A DNA stretch of 6,886 bases from Limisphaerales bacterium. GTDB taxonomy: Bacteria; Verrucomicrobiota; Verrucomicrobiia; Limisphaerales; UBA11358. Position 1 is the first letter of the stretch. Each line of letters opens with the position of its first letter. Under the pieces are notes generated by a model. It saw only the letters and a program-made list of their open reading frames with translations, was not told the DNA's origin and made no database searches. Shown here piece by piece: positions 6,103 through 6,886 of the stretch. The position numbers and the translations under genes are program-made. The stretch is taken from positions 1 through 6,886 of the forward strand of contig DMQW01000413.1 in the NCBI GenBank assembly GCA_003455565.1, read 5' to 3'.

Positions 6103-6525
6103 GTGAAAACCTACCTCCTCTATTCATTGATGGTTTTTCTGGCCTTGGTTGCGGCCGGTCCAGTCTATGGCGCAGCGCCAACTAATTCGATCGTCAAGGC
6201 GCCTCCGGTTCGTTCAGTATTTGCCGTGCCCACCAATGCCCGGGAGGGGCGCGATCCGTTTTTTCCTGAATCAAGCCGCGTATTTCAATTGGCCGTGATC
6301 AATAGCAAAACGGTTGAAATCAGTTCCCTGGCCGTCAAAGGTTTCTACCGTGATGCCAAGGGCGCACTGGTCATCATCAACAACCACACCTTCGCCGTGG
6401 GCGACGAGGGGGATGTCAAAACCTCCGGTGGCCGGGTTCATATCCGCTGTCTGGAAATCCGGTCCAATGTCGTGGTGATTGACATCAACGGCCAGAAACA
6501 CGAACTCAATTTCAAAACGCAATGA
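6103..6525 (+). CDS. pilP: PilP-like type IV pilus periplasmic protein
   Basis: PilP connects PilN/PilO to the N-terminal domains of the PilQ secretin and resembles the GspC HR domain. The 140-residue product starts at GTG 6103, 6 bp after pilO. It has a Sec signal peptide (KTYLLYSLMVFLALVAAGPV), probably cleaved near residues 24-25 (VYGAA). A disordered Pro/Ala/Thr linker follows, then the REGRDPFFP motif (residues about 47-55), the RDPF signature seen in PilP proteins. Residues about 58-140 make a small beta domain (VEISSLAVKGFYRDAKGALV, INNHTFAVGDEGDV, VHIRCLEIRSNVVVIDINGQ) like the PilP beta-sandwich, in which an N/D-G turn in the last strands is typical. Unlike proteobacterial PilP, it has no lipobox cysteine, so it should be a soluble periplasmic protein. 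The call rests on motif and operon position; sequence similarity alone would be weak. Confidence 0.78.
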   Translation: MKTYLLYSLMVFLALVAAGPVYGAAPTNSIVKAPPVRSVFAVPTNAREGRDPFFPESSRVFQLAVINSKTVEISSLAVKGFYRDAKGALVIINNHTFAVGDEGDVKTSGGRVHIRCLEIRSNVVVIDINGQKHELNFKTQ

Positions 6526-6604
6526 TTTCAAAATAAAAATCACCGTTGATTGAAAGACAAAATTTAATTCGAAGCCGCACCAGAAAAAAAACACAAATTG
6601 AGCC

Positions 6605-6886
6605 ATGAAAAAAATCGCCTGCAACATCCTGCTCGCCGGACTGGCCAGCCTGCTGGTCGCCCGCGCGCAAACCAACGCCACCCCGGACGGCCAGCCGGTT
6701 GACACCAACAACCCATCAACCGTTGTTATCGTTGCCACGACCAACAATGTTGTCACGGAAACCACAAATCAAATTCCGCCGACCGTCGTCATCACCAACG
6801 CGACGGTGATCCTGGAGGCCGCCACTAATAGTGTGCCGGTTGCTGGCAGCACTGCCCCGGCGGCCGAGGCCGGCATAGGCATTCCG
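6605..6886 (+). CDS. pilQ: PilQ-type secretin, N-terminal part (runs off the window)
   Basis: PilQ is the outer-membrane secretin through which the pilus passes. From ATG 6605 the frame is open to the last base (94 codons). It starts with a Sec signal peptide (MKKIACNILLAGLASLLVAR, cleavage probably near ARA-Q at residue 21). The mature N-terminus is low in complexity and rich in Thr, Asn, Val and Ala (ATTNNVVTETTNQIPPTVV, ITNATVILEAATNS). The last residues, AEAGIGIP, may be entering the first structured domain; in secretins of related bacteria such a point is followed by LI...VPL..AI.NLARQ, but that lies outside. Identification is by position directly after pilMNOP, the signal peptide and this linker; no secretin domain is visible in the window. 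A 79-bp A-rich gap separates it from pilP, without an evident terminator, so co-transcription or a separate promoter are both possible. Confidence 0.65.
   Translation, partial: MKKIACNILLAGLASLLVARAQTNATPDGQPVDTNNPSTVVIVATTNNVVTETTNQIPPTVVITNATVILEAATNSVPVAGSTAPAAEAGIGIP

Noticed and set aside
6526..6604. A-rich gap before pilQ examined for a terminator or attenuator
   Set aside because: Only weak A/T inverted repeats (TGATTT/AAATCA) are present, with no GC stem followed by a T run.

Overview
The window reads as part of a chromosome from a Verrucomicrobiota-like bacterium, perhaps from the Pedosphaera/Limisphaera side. This is inferred from the remembered style of the LysR and hypothetical proteins, the Thr/Asn-rich exported proteins, the moderately high GC and the near absence of Shine-Dalgarno sequences. 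No marker gene proves it. Every supported gene lies on the + strand.

The left part (about 1-1900) is a graveyard of broken accessory genes. Bases 1-158 hold a fragment of a class III aminotransferase that runs off the left edge, changes frame and stops inside the family's conserved core. It is joined directly to the C-terminal half of a Kelch beta-propeller protein of the cyclically permuted mutarotase type (about 159-811), which is frameshifted at a run of C. After a short spacer comes the C-terminal specificity region of a Type ISP restriction-modification enzyme (about 984-1897). That remnant is frameshifted at 1334 and interrupted by a 71-bp element (1538-1608) made of two facing GTAG-hairpin units. 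The element has the architecture of a REP pair (BIME).

The middle part holds an intact but unrecognised coding gene with a coiled-coil-like C-terminal half (1964-2626). It is followed by a LysR-type regulator gene (2720-3592) that is complete except for one in-frame TAG at codon 51, where relatives have Gln.

The right part (3755 to the window end) is an intact type IV pilus alignment and secretion operon: pilM, pilN, pilO, a pilP-like gene and the start of the outer-membrane secretin gene pilQ. PilM is a cytoplasmic actin-like ring protein that binds the PilN N-terminal peptide. PilN and PilO are single-pass inner-membrane proteins with periplasmic coiled-coil/ferredoxin-like domains. PilP bridges PilN/PilO to the PilQ secretin. 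The genes are tightly packed: 3 bp between pilM and pilN, a 4-bp overlap between pilN and pilO, 6 bp between pilO and pilP, and a 79-bp A-rich gap before pilQ.

No wholly new multi-gene system is evident. The most interesting points are the REP-like pair inside a dead restriction gene, the single nonsense codon in an otherwise intact LysR gene, and the contrast between a decayed left side and an undamaged pilus operon.
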